Notes: generated by a model not told the origin, from the letters alone. A stretch of DNA of 64,000 bases from Natronosporangium hydrolyticum (GCF_016925615.1 NZ_CP070499.1:2046001-2110000), one strand, 5' to 3'; counted from the stretch's first letter, positions 1-8,463 are shown. Program-made: numbers and translations.

Positions 1-262
1 GCAGTACCTCGGAGAGGGCCAGCCAGTGATCCTGGTGGCGGTGAGTGGTCACGACCGTGTCGAGGCCGCCGTCGCCGACCAGGCTCAACAGCTGGTCGGC
101 GTCGTTGGCCGCGTCGACTAGTAGTTGCTGGCCGGTTTGTCGGCAGCGCAGCAGGTAGGCGTTGTTGTCCATCGGGCCGACCGAGAGCTTGCTGATGGTC
201 AGGTCGGGCAGCTCGCGCACGGCCGCCGGACCGCCGGGGGTTACCGCTCCGCTGTAGTCCAT
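1..262 (-). CDS. MBL-fold metallo-hydrolase, N-terminal part (cut by window edge)
   Basis: Only the first 87 codons lie in the window. The ATG is the reverse complement of the CAT at 260-262 and the frame stays open to base 1. The protein reads through a beta-rich start (DLTISKLSVGPMDNNAYLLR) to the metal-binding motif THRHQDHW, the HxHxDH signature of the metallo-beta-lactamase fold. Glyoxalase II-like or general MBL hydrolases have this opening layout, with two metal ions bound by this motif and by later His/Asp residues outside the window. The substrate cannot be told from this part. It is divergent from the GNAT gene at 353. Confidence 0.85.
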   Translation of the reverse strand, partial: MDYSGAVTPGGPAAVRELPDLTISKLSVGPMDNNAYLLRCRQTGQQLLVDAANDADQLLSLVGDGGLDTVVTTHRHQDHWLALSEVL

Positions 263-352
263 GCGGCCGACCCTAGCCGCCCCACCCCGGCCGGAGCGAG
301 CAGCCGATAGGCGTAGCAGCGACCAGCCAGGAGGGTCGGTGGGGTTGAATTT

Positions 353-943
353 GTGGCGGTACCGTTCTCCGACGACGATGGGTGGATGGACTACGAGGTG
401 CGGCGGGTGACACCCGCCGACTGGCTGGCGTTTCGAGAGCTGCGGCTGGAGGCGTTGCAGGACTCACCCCTCGCCTTCACCGAGCAGTACGCCGAGGCGA
501 GGATGCGCTCGGATGCGCAGTGGCGGCAGCGGGTCACGTCGGCGGCGAGTGGCGGCGAGGGGTGCCTGCTGGTGGCTGAGCGGGACGGTCGGCTGGTGGC
601 GACCGTCGGCGGATTCGTGGAGCAGGAGATCACCGAGCAGATTTCGGTGATGGTGGTCGGGGTGTATGCGAGCCCTGGGCACCGGGGCTCCGGGGTCGCC
701 GAACCGCTCTTGACGGGCGTGGTCGACTGGGCGACCGCCGAAGCGGGCGCGGAGCGGATTCGGCTGTTCGTGTTGGCGGAGAACGAACGGGCGCAAGCCT
801 TCTATCGACGGTGCGGGTTCGTCGCCACCGGTGGCACCATGCGTTACCCGCCCGACCCGCGCTATCTGGAGTTGGAGATGGCGTACCGCGCGAGCGGCTC
901 GCCGTCAGCGCCATCCCCACTGCTGCCGCCAGCGACCGGATGA
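353..943 (+). CDS. GNAT-family N-acetyltransferase
   Basis: Encodes 196 residues when read from the GTG at 353; an in-frame ATG (Met12, just before DYEVRRV) is a fair alternative start. The order is that of a GNAT fold: an N-terminal strand VRRVTPADW, a helix with FRELRLEAL, a central strand ISVMVVGVYASPGHRGSG that holds the acetyl-CoA pyrophosphate loop (here HRGSG in place of the usual R/QxxGxG/A), and the late motif NERAQAFYRRCGF typical of small-molecule or protein acetyltransferases. The segment SPLAFTEQYAEA resembles GNATs often annotated as acting on antibiotics or ribosomal proteins, but the acceptor is unknown. Monocistronic; the next gene starts 64 bases on. Confidence 0.88.
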   Translation: MAVPFSDDDGWMDYEVRRVTPADWLAFRELRLEALQDSPLAFTEQYAEARMRSDAQWRQRVTSAASGGEGCLLVAERDGRLVATVGGFVEQEITEQISVMVVGVYASPGHRGSGVAEPLLTGVVDWATAEAGAERIRLFVLAENERAQAFYRRCGFVATGGTMRYPPDPRYLELEMAYRASGSPSAPSPLLPPATG

Positions 944-1007
944 CCCTGGCTTCTATCGAAAGACATCGTAACCTAGCAGAGTTCGGCCTCGGCCTTATCC
1001 TGGTGCG

Positions 1008-1718
1008 ATGACGGAGATTAAGGACAGCGAAGCCCCGATGTACGACGCGTTCGCCGCGGGCTTTCTGGAGCATGCCCGGGATGGTGCCTGTAACGCCCAT
1101 TACGATCGGCCGGCGGTGCTTGCGGCGCTCGGTCCGGTGGCCGGCCTGACGGTGTTGGATTTGGGCTGCGGTCCCGGTCTCTACGCCGCGGAGCTACTGG
1201 CGCGCGGTGCCGCCCGGGTGGTGGGGGTGGACGTCAGCCCCGAGATGGTTCGGCTGGCTCGGGCGGAGGTGGCTACCGACGCCGCGACCTTCCACTGCCA
1301 GGACCTGCAGTCGCCGCTGTCCTGGGCGGCTGACGGCGAGTTCGACGCGGCGGTGATGCCGCTAGTGATCCACCATCTCGACGACCGGGTGGCGGCGCTG
1401 CGGGAGGCGGCCCGGGCGCTGCGGCCCGGCGGCCGGTTGGTGGTCTCCACGGCTCACCCGGTCCACGACTGGCTCCGGCAGGGTGGCAGCTACTTCGCGG
1501 TGCGCCGGATCGAGGAGGAGTGGAACAGCAGCTGGCAGGTCGCGTACTGGCAGCAGCCGCTCTCGGCGACCTGCGCCGAGTTCGCCGCCGCCGGGTTCCT
1601 GATCGAAGGGATCCAGGAGCCGGCGCCGGCGGCGGCGCTGCGGGGGCGCTACCCGGAGCTCGCCGAGGAGCTGGCCAACCGGCCCGTCTTCGTGGTCTTC
1701 GCGTTACGCAAGGCCTGA
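1008..1718 (+). CDS. class I SAM-dependent methyltransferase
   Basis: A 236-residue Rossmann-fold methyltransferase. The SAM-binding glycine motif VLDLGCGPG lies near residue 48, followed by the acidic end of strand 2 (VVGVDVSPEMV) and the later motif FDAAVMPLVIHHLDD, which fits the Methyltransf_11/25 group. The C-terminal part (SWQVAYWQQPLSATCAEF) is a substrate cap that resembles small-molecule methyltransferases of unknown target. A TATCCT hexamer ends 6 bases before the ATG at 1008, so the transcript is probably leaderless. No partner gene identifies the substrate. Confidence 0.9.
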   Translation: MTEIKDSEAPMYDAFAAGFLEHARDGACNAHYDRPAVLAALGPVAGLTVLDLGCGPGLYAAELLARGAARVVGVDVSPEMVRLARAEVATDAATFHCQDLQSPLSWAADGEFDAAVMPLVIHHLDDRVAALREAARALRPGGRLVVSTAHPVHDWLRQGGSYFAVRRIEEEWNSSWQVAYWQQPLSATCAEFAAAGFLIEGIQEPAPAAALRGRYPELAEELANRPVFVVFALRKA

Positions 1719-1792
1719 CCCGAGGTCCGCCGCCGCGTGGCCGCGGGGGAGGATCACCATGGCCCCGCCCACTACAAAGAGGAGCGACCACC

Positions 1793-2569
1793 ATGGCTGG
1801 CGAGAAGGTGACCCTGACCCACGGCGACCACCCGGGCGTTCGCATCCTGGCCCTCACCGACCCGGACCGGCGTAACGCCATCGGCCCGCAGCTGCGCGAC
1901 GAGCTAGCCGCCGCGGTCGCCGCGGTCGCCGCCGACGGTGAGGCGCGAGCGCTGGTGGTCACCGGGGCCGGTCGGGCCTTCTGCGCCGGGGCCGACCTGC
2001 CCGCCGTCTTCGGCCAGCCGGATCGGCCGGTCGCCGAGATCCGGCGCGACCTCCAGGCGATCTACCGGTCCTTTCTGGTGGTGGCCGAATTGACGATCCC
2101 GACCATCGCCGCGGTGCAAGGGCCCGCGGTCGGTGCCGGGCTGAACCTGGCGATGTGCTGCGATCTGCGGATCGCCGGGCCGCAGGCGACCTTCGCGGCG
2201 ACGTTCACGCGGTTGGGGCTGCACCCCGGCGGTGGCTGCACCCACTTCCTAGTCCGGGCGCTGGGCCCACAGCGGGCGCTGGCGATGCTGCTCGACGGCG
2301 GCACGTTGACCGCGGAGGAGGCGGTGCAGCGGGGGCTGGCTTTGTCGGTGGCGGCGGACCCGGTGGCGACGGCGACCGCGGCGGCGGCCCAGTATGCGGC
2401 GCTCGACCCGGAGCTGGTTCGAGACATCAAGCGCTCGGTGCAGCTGGCCGAGACGGCGGGGCTCGGCCCGACGCTGGAGTTCGAGTCGTGGGCGCAGGCC
2501 AGCACCGCCACCGGCGACCAGATCCGCGCCGCGGTCGCCAAACTCACCACCCCTCCCGGTCGATCATGA
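1793..2569 (+). CDS. enoyl-CoA hydratase/isomerase family protein
   Basis: Reads as a 258-residue crotonase-fold protein from the ATG at 1793, which has a strong ribosome site (AAAGAGGAG) 8 bases upstream. The frame is open further upstream, but that stretch overlaps the methyltransferase and looks random. Crotonase marks are DPDRRNAIGPQL (substrate-CoA loop), AFCAGADLP (first oxyanion-hole loop) and the second loop VQGPAVGAGLNLAMCCDLRIA. The hydratase Glu pair is not clearly complete: the position after GLHPGGGCTHFLVR has no Glu in the usual place, so isomerase or other crotonase chemistry on an acyl-CoA is possible. The stop codon TGA lies inside the outer end of a palindromic repeat (2562-2616). 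Confidence 0.88.
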   Translation: MAGEKVTLTHGDHPGVRILALTDPDRRNAIGPQLRDELAAAVAAVAADGEARALVVTGAGRAFCAGADLPAVFGQPDRPVAEIRRDLQAIYRSFLVVAELTIPTIAAVQGPAVGAGLNLAMCCDLRIAGPQATFAATFTRLGLHPGGGCTHFLVRALGPQRALAMLLDGGTLTAEEAVQRGLALSVAADPVATATAAAAQYAALDPELVRDIKRSVQLAETAGLGPTLEFESWAQASTATGDQIRAAVAKLTTPPGRS

Positions 2570-2616
2570 GCGTGTTGACAGACACGCTCGGTGTGTCTGT
2601 CAACACGCTCATGATC
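2562..2616. repeat. 55-bp palindrome, family 1 (copy a)
   Basis: Perfect 24-base inverted repeat around a 7-base loop (GCTCGGT). The arms start with GATCATGAGC and end with GCTCATGATC. The left arm contains AGACAC, matched by GTGTCT on the right. It begins inside the last codons of the enoyl-CoA hydratase and ends about 150 bases before rsgA. There is no T-run after the stem. Related palindromes lie at 7717, 27969/29145 (split), 45634 (half), 52594 and 58058. Confidence 0.9.
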
Positions 2617-2697
2617 GGCGGCGGTAGGCCGATATTCGGTTTCTTCTGAGCGGTCTCCAGGCTTACTGTCTATCCAGACGCGCGTCACCGGAGCTCG

Positions 2698-2752
2698 GAA
2701 AGGGGGTGGTCACGATGCCGGAACGATGGCTCCACACCACCCTCCACCTTTC
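2698..2752 (+). promoter_or_regulatory. leader hairpin upstream of rsgA
   Basis: GAAAGGGGGTGGT (2698-2710) pairs with ACCACCC (2736-2742) and then, after a 4-base bulge TCCA, with CCTTTC (2747-2752). That gives 13 base pairs around a 25-base loop. It ends 16 bases before the rsgA ATG, between the stem and a GAGG ribosome site. It could be a 5' leader structure affecting rsgA translation, or an attenuator. The role is an inference. Confidence 0.45.
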
Positions 2753-2768
2753 TTGATCGAGGTTTCCC

Positions 2769-3803
2769 ATGACGTACGATCTGACGTCCCTGGGCTGGGA
2801 CGCGACCTTTACTGACGAGTACGCCGCGCGGGTGTCGGCCGACTCGGACCACTACCCGGGGCGGGTGCTCCGAGCCGACCGCGGCGTCTGCACTGTCCTG
2901 ACCGCGTCCGGCATCGTCCGTGCCAGCGTGGCCGGGGCGGTACTGTCGGCCGCTGGCGGCGACCCGACCGTCCTACCTGGCGCCGGCGACTGGGTGGTGG
3001 TGCGGGAGTGGCCCGACGAGCGGATCACCGCCGAGGCGGTCCTGCCGCGCCGGACCTCGCTGATCCGGCGGACGGCCGGCAAGGACGCGAGCGGTCAGCT
3101 GCTCGCCGCGAACCTGGACACCGTCGCGGTGGTGGAGGCGATCGACCCCTCGCCCGACCTGGCCCGGGTGGAGCGGCTGCTGGCGCTGGCGTGGGAGTCG
3201 GGCGCTGAGCCGGTGGTGGTGTTGACCAAGGCCGACCTGGCGGCCGATGCTCCGACCGTCGCCGACCAGGTGGCCGACGCTACCGCCGGGGTGCCGGTCC
3301 TGCCGGTGAGCGCGGAGCGCGGCGACGGGTTGCCCGCGCTGCGCCCGTACCTCGGAGTGGGGCGCACATTAGGGCTGGTGGGACCCTCTGGCTGCGGCAA
3401 GTCGTCGTTGGTGAACGCGCTAGCGGGGGCGGCGGTGATGGGTACCCAATCGGTGCGCCGGGTGGACGGCAAAGGCCGGCACACCACCACGTACCGGGAG
3501 TTGGTGCCGCTGCCCGGCGGCGGCGCGGTGCTGGACACCCCTGGCGTACGGGCGGTCGGGCTGCTCGACGGTTCCGGCGGCCTAGACCGCGCGTTCGCGG
3601 AGGTGGTGGCCTTGACCGAGCAGTGCCGCTTCGGCGACTGCGGCCATGCCAGCGAGCCGGGCTGCGCGGTTCGGGCGGCGCTGGCGTCGGGGGAGTTGTC
3701 GCCGCGGCGGTGGGAGAGTTGGCTGCGGCTGCACCGGGAGGTGGCCTACGAGTCGGGCCGCCGCCGGGCCCGCAGCCGGGTCCGCTCATCCGGCCGCCGC
3801 TGA
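2769..3803 (+). CDS. rsgA: ribosome small-subunit-dependent GTPase A
   Basis: A 344-residue circularly permuted GTPase (RsgA/YjeQ) that helps late maturation of the 30S ribosomal subunit. An N-terminal OB-fold (about residues 30-105) is followed by the permuted G motifs: G4 as VVVLTKADL, G5-like VLPVSAERGDG, the P-loop GPSGCGKSSLVNAL (about residues 204-217), then G3 as DTPGVRAVG. The C-terminal zinc finger is present as CRFGDCGHASEPGCAV (Cys-Cys-His-Cys). The ATG at 2769 follows GAGG at a good distance. It is followed by a strong hairpin and then uvrA on the same strand. Confidence 0.96.
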   Translation: MTYDLTSLGWDATFTDEYAARVSADSDHYPGRVLRADRGVCTVLTASGIVRASVAGAVLSAAGGDPTVLPGAGDWVVVREWPDERITAEAVLPRRTSLIRRTAGKDASGQLLAANLDTVAVVEAIDPSPDLARVERLLALAWESGAEPVVVLTKADLAADAPTVADQVADATAGVPVLPVSAERGDGLPALRPYLGVGRTLGLVGPSGCGKSSLVNALAGAAVMGTQSVRRVDGKGRHTTTYRELVPLPGGGAVLDTPGVRAVGLLDGSGGLDRAFAEVVALTEQCRFGDCGHASEPGCAVRAALASGELSPRRWESWLRLHREVAYESGRRRARSRVRSSGRR

Positions 3804-3827
3804 TTCGGCCGCACTGATTCGGCCGCA
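3800..3827. repeat. 14-bp perfect tandem duplication at the end of rsgA
   Basis: The unit CTGATTCGGCCGCA occurs twice head to tail. The rsgA stop codon TGA lies in the first unit. A related CCGGCCGC precedes it, which suggests slippage. No function is implied. Confidence 0.8.
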
Positions 3828-3836
3828 CCGAGCATT

Positions 3837-3877
3837 GGGTGCCCCTGATCACAGAAAACTGTGTGACAGGGGCGCCC
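3837..3877 (+). terminator. hairpin between rsgA and uvrA
   Basis: GGGTGCCCCTG (3837-3847) pairs with CAGGGGCGCCC (3867-3877) with one G-T wobble. Inside it, CACAG and CTGTG close an AAAA loop. This 41-base structure lies after rsgA and just upstream of the uvrA promoter, and no T-run follows. It probably ends rsgA transcription and insulates the uvrA promoter. Confidence 0.65.
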
Positions 3878-3890
3878 TCCTCGGACCGAG

Positions 3891-3913
3891 TTGTCAGGGT
3901 GCGGGGCTAGAGT
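3891..3913 (+). promoter_or_regulatory. PafBC-type DNA-damage promoter of uvrA
   Basis: TTGTCAGGG, 8 bases, then TAGAGT. This fits the actinobacterial RecA-independent DNA-damage promoter (RecA-NDp), consensus TTGTCRGTG-N8-TANNNT, which is used by the PafB/PafC activator in mycobacteria. The TA of the -10 lies 16 bases after the T of TGTC. The GTG start codon of uvrA begins 7 bases after the -10, so the mRNA would be leaderless. The same layout occurs before uvrC (14224-14246). Confidence 0.75.
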
Positions 3914-3920
3914 GTGCGCC

Positions 3921-6900
3921 GTGGCCGACCGACTCATTGTGCGCGGGGCGCGGGAACACAACCTGCGCGATGTCGACCTTGACCTGCCGAGGAACGCGTT
4001 GATCGTGTTCACCGGGCTCTCCGGGTCGGGTAAGTCCAGCCTTGCGTTCGACACGATCTTCGCGGAGGGGCAGCGACGGTATGTCGAGTCCCTCTCCTCT
4101 TATGCGCGACAGTTCCTCGGTCAGATGGACAAGCCCGACGTCGACTTCATCGAGGGTCTCTCGCCAGCGGTCTCGATCGACCAGAAGTCCACCTCCCGCA
4201 ACCCGCGCTCGACGGTCGGCACGATCACCGAGGTCTACGACTACCTCCGGCTGCTCTACGCCCGGATCGGTGAGCCGCACTGCCCCAACTGCGGCCGGCC
4301 GATCAGCCGGCAGACGCCGCAGCAGATCGTCGACCGGGTGCTGGCGATGACCGAAGGCACCCGGTTCCAGGTGCTGGCGCCGGTGGTGCGGGGCCGCAAG
4401 GGCGAATATGCCGACCTCTTCGCCGAACTCCAGTCGAAGGGCTACGCCCGGGTCCGGGTCGACGGGGTGGTGCATCAGCTGACCGAGCCACCGAAGCTCA
4501 AGAAGCAAGAGAAGCACACCATCGAGGTGGTGGTGGACCGGCTCACGGTGAAGGCGAGCGCCAAGCGCCGGTTGACCGACTCGATCGAGACCGCGCTGCG
4601 CCTGGCGGGCGGTCTGGTGGTGCTCGACTTCGTCGATCTTGACGAGGACGACGAGCAGCGGGAGCGGACCTTCTCGGAGCACCTGGCGTGCGGTTACTGC
4701 GACCTGAGCTTCGAGGCGCTGGAGCCGCGTTCCTTCTCGTTCAACGCGCCGTATGGCGCCTGCCCGGAGTGCACCGGTCTGGGCACCAAGAAAGAGGTCG
4801 ATCCGGAGCTGGTGGTGCCGGACCCGGAGCGCACACTGCGCGAGGGTGCGCTGCAACCATGGGCTGGCGGTCACACCCTCGACTACTTCCTCCGGCTACT
4901 GGAGGCGCTCGGTAAGCAGGAGGGGTTCGACCTCGACACCCCGTGGCGGGCGATCAGCTCCCGGGCGCAGAAGACCATCCTGCATGGCGCCCAGGATCAG
5001 ATCCACGTCCGCTACCGAAACCGCTACGGCCGGACCCGCTCGTATTACACCGGGTTCGAAGGGGTGGTGCAGTGGCTGGAACGCCGGCACGCCGACACCG
5101 ACTCGGAGTGGTCGCGCGACCGGTATGAGGGCTACATGCGGGAGGTCCCGTGCAAGGTGTGCGCGGGGGCCCGGCTCAAGCCCGAGGTGCTGGCGGTCAC
5201 CGTGCACGGCCGTAACATCGCCGAGATGTGCGCGCTCTCGGTCGGGGAGTGCGCCGAGTTGGTCGCCGGCATGACGCTGACCGACCGGGAGCGGCTGATC
5301 GCCGAGCGGGTGCTGAAGGAGATCAACGCCCGGCTGCGGTTCCTGGTCGATGTCGGGCTGGATTACCTGTCGCTGGACCGGGCGGCCGCCACCCTCTCCG
5401 GCGGTGAGGCACAGCGGATCCGGCTCGCCACCCAGATCGGCTCCGGTCTGGTCGGCGTGCTGTATGTGCTGGACGAGCCGTCGATCGGGCTGCATCAGCG
5501 AGACAACCACCGGCTGATCGAGACCCTGGTGCGGCTACGTAACCTCGGCAACACGCTGATCGTGGTGGAGCATGACGAGGACACCATCCGCACCGCCGAC
5601 TGGATCGTCGACATCGGGCCCGGCGCCGGTGAGCACGGCGGTCGGATCGTGCACAGCGGCCCGTACGATCGGCTGCTGACGGCGGAGGAGTCGGTAACCG
5701 GCGCCTATCTGGCCGGTCAGAAGTCGATCCCGGTGCCGACGCAGCGCCGGCCGGTGACGGCGGGTCGGGAGCTGGTGGTGCACGGTGCCCGCGCCAACAA
5801 CCTGCGCAACCTGACCGTCAGCTTCCCCCTCGGGCAGTTGATCGCGATCACCGGGGTGAGCGGTTCCGGCAAGTCGACGCTGGTCAACGACATCCTGTAC
5901 GCGGTGTTGGCGAACCGGATCAACGGCGCCCGGCTGGTGCCGGGGCGGCATACCCGGGTCAGCGGCATCGACCAGGTCGACAAGGTGGTCGGGGTGGACC
6001 AGTCGCCGATCGGGCGGACGCCGCGATCCAACCCCGCCACCTACACCGGCGTCTTCGACCACATCCGGAAGCTGTTCGCCGGCACCACCGAGGCGAAGGT
6101 CCGTGGGTATGGTCCGGGCAGGTTCTCGTTCAACGTCAAGGGCGGGCGGTGCGAGAATTGCGCCGGCGACGGGACGATCAAGATCGAGATGAACTTCTTG
6201 CCCGACGTCTACGTCCCCTGCGAGGTGTGTCAGGGCGCGCGGTATAACCGCGAGACCCTGGAGGTCCACTACAAAGGCCGCACCATCGCCGAGGTGCTGG
6301 ACATGCCGATCGAGGAGGCCGAGCAGTTCTTCTCCGCGATCCCGGCGATCCATCGACACCTGAAGACGCTGGTCGATGTCGGGCTGGGCTATGTCCGGCT
6401 CGGGCAGAGCGCGCCAACGCTGTCGGGGGGCGAGGCGCAGCGGGTGAAGCTCGCCTCCGAGCTGCAGCGCCGCTCCACCGGCCGGACCGTCTATGTGCTC
6501 GACGAGCCCACCACCGGGCTGCACTTCGACGACATCCGCAAGCTGCTGCGGGTGCTGGAGGGGCTGGTCGAGAAGGGCAACACGGTGATCGTCATCGAGC
6601 ATAACCTCGATGTGATCAAGACGGCTGACTGGTTGATCGACCTGGGTCCGGACGGCGGCAGCAAGGGTGGCCGGGTGGTGGCGGTCGGCACCCCGGAGGA
6701 GGTGGCCGAGACGGCGGTGAGCTTCACCGGCCAGTTCCTGCGTCCGGTGCTCGGGCTGCCCGAGGCGGCGGTGATGGCGTCGACCGAGGCGGCGGCCCGG
6801 GCGGCGCAGGCTAACGGCGCGGACGCTGCGGGTGCGACTGGTCGGGCCGGCTCCGCTGCGAAGGCCGCACCGGCCAAGCGGGCTGGGCAGGCCACGAAAG

Positions 6901-7061
6901 TCACGAAGGCTACGAAGGCTACGAAGGTTGGCAAGTCTGCTAAGGCCGCTGCGAAGCCTGTGAACGGCAGCGACTCGGACCAGTCGGCTAAACCAGCTAA
7001 GGCACCCAAAGCGGCCAAATCGGCCAGATCCTCGAGGGCTGCGGCGTCCGGTCGTCAATGA
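3921..7061 (+). CDS. uvrA: excinuclease ABC subunit A
   Basis: UvrA finds bulky DNA lesions and loads UvrB in nucleotide excision repair. The protein is 1046 residues from the GTG at 3921, giving [14 protein letters not shown], the usual N-terminus. Two ABC ATPase modules are present: Walker [10 protein letters not shown] (about 32-40), zinc module CGYC...CPEC (about 257-285), signature [12 protein letters not shown] (about 493), second Walker [10 protein letters not shown] (about 645), second zinc module CENC...CEVC, and second signature [12 protein letters not shown]. The last hundred or so residues form an unusual Ala/Lys-rich tail with ATKATKATK repeats. The start choice is supported by the PafBC-type promoter, whose -10 ends 7 bases upstream. 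Confidence 0.98.
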   Translation: MADRLIVRGAREHNLRDVDLDLPRNALIVFTGLSGSGKSSLAFDTIFAEGQRRYVESLSSYARQFLGQMDKPDVDFIEGLSPAVSIDQKSTSRNPRSTVGTITEVYDYLRLLYARIGEPHCPNCGRPISRQTPQQIVDRVLAMTEGTRFQVLAPVVRGRKGEYADLFAELQSKGYARVRVDGVVHQLTEPPKLKKQEKHTIEVVVDRLTVKASAKRRLTDSIETALRLAGGLVVLDFVDLDEDDEQRERTFSEHLACGYCDLSFEALEPRSFSFNAPYGACPECTGLGTKKEVDPELVVPDPERTLREGALQPWAGGHTLDYFLRLLEALGKQEGFDLDTPWRAISSRAQKTILHGAQDQIHVRYRNRYGRTRSYYTGFEGVVQWLERRHADTDSEWSRDRYEGYMREVPCKVCAGARLKPEVLAVTVHGRNIAEMCALSVGECAELVAGMTLTDRERLIAERVLKEINARLRFLVDVGLDYLSLDRAAATLSGGEAQRIRLATQIGSGLVGVLYVLDEPSIGLHQRDNHRLIETLVRLRNLGNTLIVVEHDEDTIRTADWIVDIGPGAGEHGGRIVHSGPYDRLLTAEESVTGAYLAGQKSIPVPTQRRPVTAGRELVVHGARANNLRNLTVSFPLGQLIAITGVSGSGKSTLVNDILYAVLANRINGARLVPGRHTRVSGIDQVDKVVGVDQSPIGRTPRSNPATYTGVFDHIRKLFAGTTEAKVRGYGPGRFSFNVKGGRCENCAGDGTIKIEMNFLPDVYVPCEVCQGARYNRETLEVHYKGRTIAEVLDMPIEEAEQFFSAIPAIHRHLKTLVDVGLGYVRLGQSAPTLSGGEAQRVKLASELQRRSTGRTVYVLDEPTTGLHFDDIRKLLRVLEGLVEKGNTVIVIEHNLDVIKTADWLIDLGPDGGSKGGRVVAVGTPEEVAETAVSFTGQFLRPVLGLPEAAVMASTEAAARAAQANGADAAGATGRAGSAAKAAPAKRAGQATKVTKATKATKVGKSAKAAAKPVNGSDSDQSAKPAKAPKAAKSARSSRAAASGRQ

Positions 7062-7175
7062 CCGGCCCGGGTTGAGTCAAGATCGGTCGAGGTTGAACCA
7101 GCCTGCCGCCGGACCCGTATGTCCTGGCATGGCTAACCTAGCCAAAGCTCACAAACAGTACAGAGAGGTCTGCCC

Positions 7176-7700
7176 ATGAGTGACGAACGGTTGGCGAGCG
7201 AAGCATCGGGTACGAGCAGCCGGCGTGCGGTGCTGGCGGGAGCCGGCGCATTGGGCGCCACCGCGGTGCTCGCCGCCTGCGGCACTGAGCCCGACGACGA
7301 CCGCGATCCGTTCGAGCCAGCGCCGCCAGCGGACGACCCGGGCGCACCCGAGGGCAGCAACGGGGACACCGAGGAGGACACCGGCGGCAGCGGCGGCGAA
7401 GTGCTCGCGAGCGCCGAAGAGGTCGAGGTCGGCGGTGGGCTGATCGTCGCGGACCAGAACGTGGTGGTCACCCAGCCGAGCGAGGGCGAGTTCCGCTGCT
7501 TCAGCGCTGTCTGCACCCATCAGGGGTGCCTGGTCAGCGACGTTGAGGACGGCACGATCAACTGCAACTGCCACTTCAGCCGCTTCTCGATCGAGGACGG
7601 CTCGGTGGTCGAGGCGGCCGAGGGTGGTGACCCGGCGGGTCAGGACCCGCTACCCGAGGTCGAGATCGAGGTCGACGGGTCGGAGATCCGGCTCGTCTGA
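7176..7700 (+). CDS. Tat-exported Rieske [2Fe-2S] lipoprotein
   Basis: A 174-residue single-domain Rieske protein. The N-terminus SSRRAVLAGAGALGA, followed by VLAAC, combines a twin-arginine signal with a lipobox, so the folded protein is probably exported and anchored by Cys33 or so. An acidic, Ser/Gly-rich linker (PDDDRDPFEPAPPADDPG and on) precedes the Rieske fold. The cluster motifs are CTHQGC and CNCHFSRFS, giving the two Cys and two His ligands. These small Rieske proteins pass electrons to unknown partners; it is too short and isolated to be the QcrA subunit of the bc complex. A perfect palindrome follows 16 bases after the stop. Confidence 0.93.
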   Translation: MSDERLASEASGTSSRRAVLAGAGALGATAVLAACGTEPDDDRDPFEPAPPADDPGAPEGSNGDTEEDTGGSGGEVLASAEEVEVGGGLIVADQNVVVTQPSEGEFRCFSAVCTHQGCLVSDVEDGTINCNCHFSRFSIEDGSVVEAAEGGDPAGQDPLPEVEIEVDGSEIRLV

Positions 7701-7716
7701 CCCCGCCCTAACCGCC

Positions 7717-7772
7717 GATCATGAGCTGGTTGCCCCGACACGCTGGCGTGTCGGGGCAACCAGCTCATGATC
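7717..7772. repeat. 56-bp palindrome, family 1 (copy b, perfect 27-bp stem)
   Basis: Arms of 27 bases with a 2-base loop (TG) and no mismatch. The ends are GATCATGAGC and GCTCATGATC and the core is GACACGC/GCGTGTC. The middle (TGGTTGCCCC/GGGGCAACCA) differs from copy a, but both sides have changed together, so pairing is kept. It lies between two co-oriented genes and has no T-run. Confidence 0.92.
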
Positions 7773-7857
7773 GGTCCGTCTCAGAGTGCGGTGGGAGCGG
7801 TCCCACCGAGCGGGCAGAGGCTAGCGTAAGCGTCGCCGTCGATGCCAGGATCTGCCT

Positions 7858-8463
7858 ATGCAGACGGGTACGAATATCGACCAGCGTCGCCGGCGCGGAC
7901 TCCAGCTGGCGGCGCTGCTGGTCGTGGTGGCGGCCGTCGTGGTCGCGGTCGGGCTACGCCTGGTGGGGCCAGCGGAGGACCAACCGGCCGCGCCGGTCGC
8001 GGGCGGCGACGACCGACCCCTGCCTGAGCAGCTCGCGGACGAGGTGGTGACCCTGTTGGAGGGGGCCAGCCTCGCCGAGCATGCCGCTCATGGCCACCAC
8101 TTCGACGAAGATGCACACGGCATCGTGTGCGCCGCCGACACCCTCGGCTTCGAACCCACCACCGCCAGCACGGTCGACGAGGTGGAGACCATCTACGCCC
8201 ACCACATGTGCGCCGAGTACGGCCCGGGCCTGTACTGGCCCGATGCGTTGCGCGCTTCCGGGCCGTTGGTGGTGGAGCTGGACACCGCACCGGCCTCGAT
8301 CATGCTGCCGGAGCAGGCGTTGGTGGGGGAGGAAGGGGTCACCCACGCCGACCGGGTGCGTTCGATCCTCCCGGAGGAGTACCACGAGCAGGTGATCGCC
8401 GCCGACGGGTTCGACCCGGACGTCGCCGAGGTCCTCCGCGACCGCTTCGAGTCAATCAGCTGA
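7858..8463 (+). CDS. membrane-anchored extracytoplasmic protein of unknown function
   Basis: A 201-residue protein with a short basic N-terminus (DQRRRRG), one strong membrane segment (about residues 15-38, LAALLVVVAAVVVAVG), then an outside domain of about 160 residues. There is no lipobox, so it is probably N-terminally anchored. Notable stretches are AEHAAHGHHFDEDAHGIVCAAD and IYAHHMCAEYGPGLYW, rich in His and with two Cys that could form a disulfide or bind metal. I do not recognise a family. It is flanked upstream by a palindrome and downstream by 177 bases with no gene that I can support. Confidence 0.75.
   Translation: MQTGTNIDQRRRRGLQLAALLVVVAAVVVAVGLRLVGPAEDQPAAPVAGGDDRPLPEQLADEVVTLLEGASLAEHAAHGHHFDEDAHGIVCAADTLGFEPTTASTVDEVETIYAHHMCAEYGPGLYWPDALRASGPLVVELDTAPASIMLPEQALVGEEGVTHADRVRSILPEEYHEQVIAADGFDPDVAEVLRDRFESIS

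Noticed and set aside
1520-1792. Upstream extension of the enoyl-CoA hydratase frame
   Set aside because: It overlaps the methyltransferase gene, encodes low-complexity Arg/Gly sequence and is replaced by a clear ribosome site before the ATG at 1793.
5535-7058. 507-codon minus-strand frame opposite uvrA
   Set aside because: Shadow of uvrA; composition is that of antisense high-GC codons.
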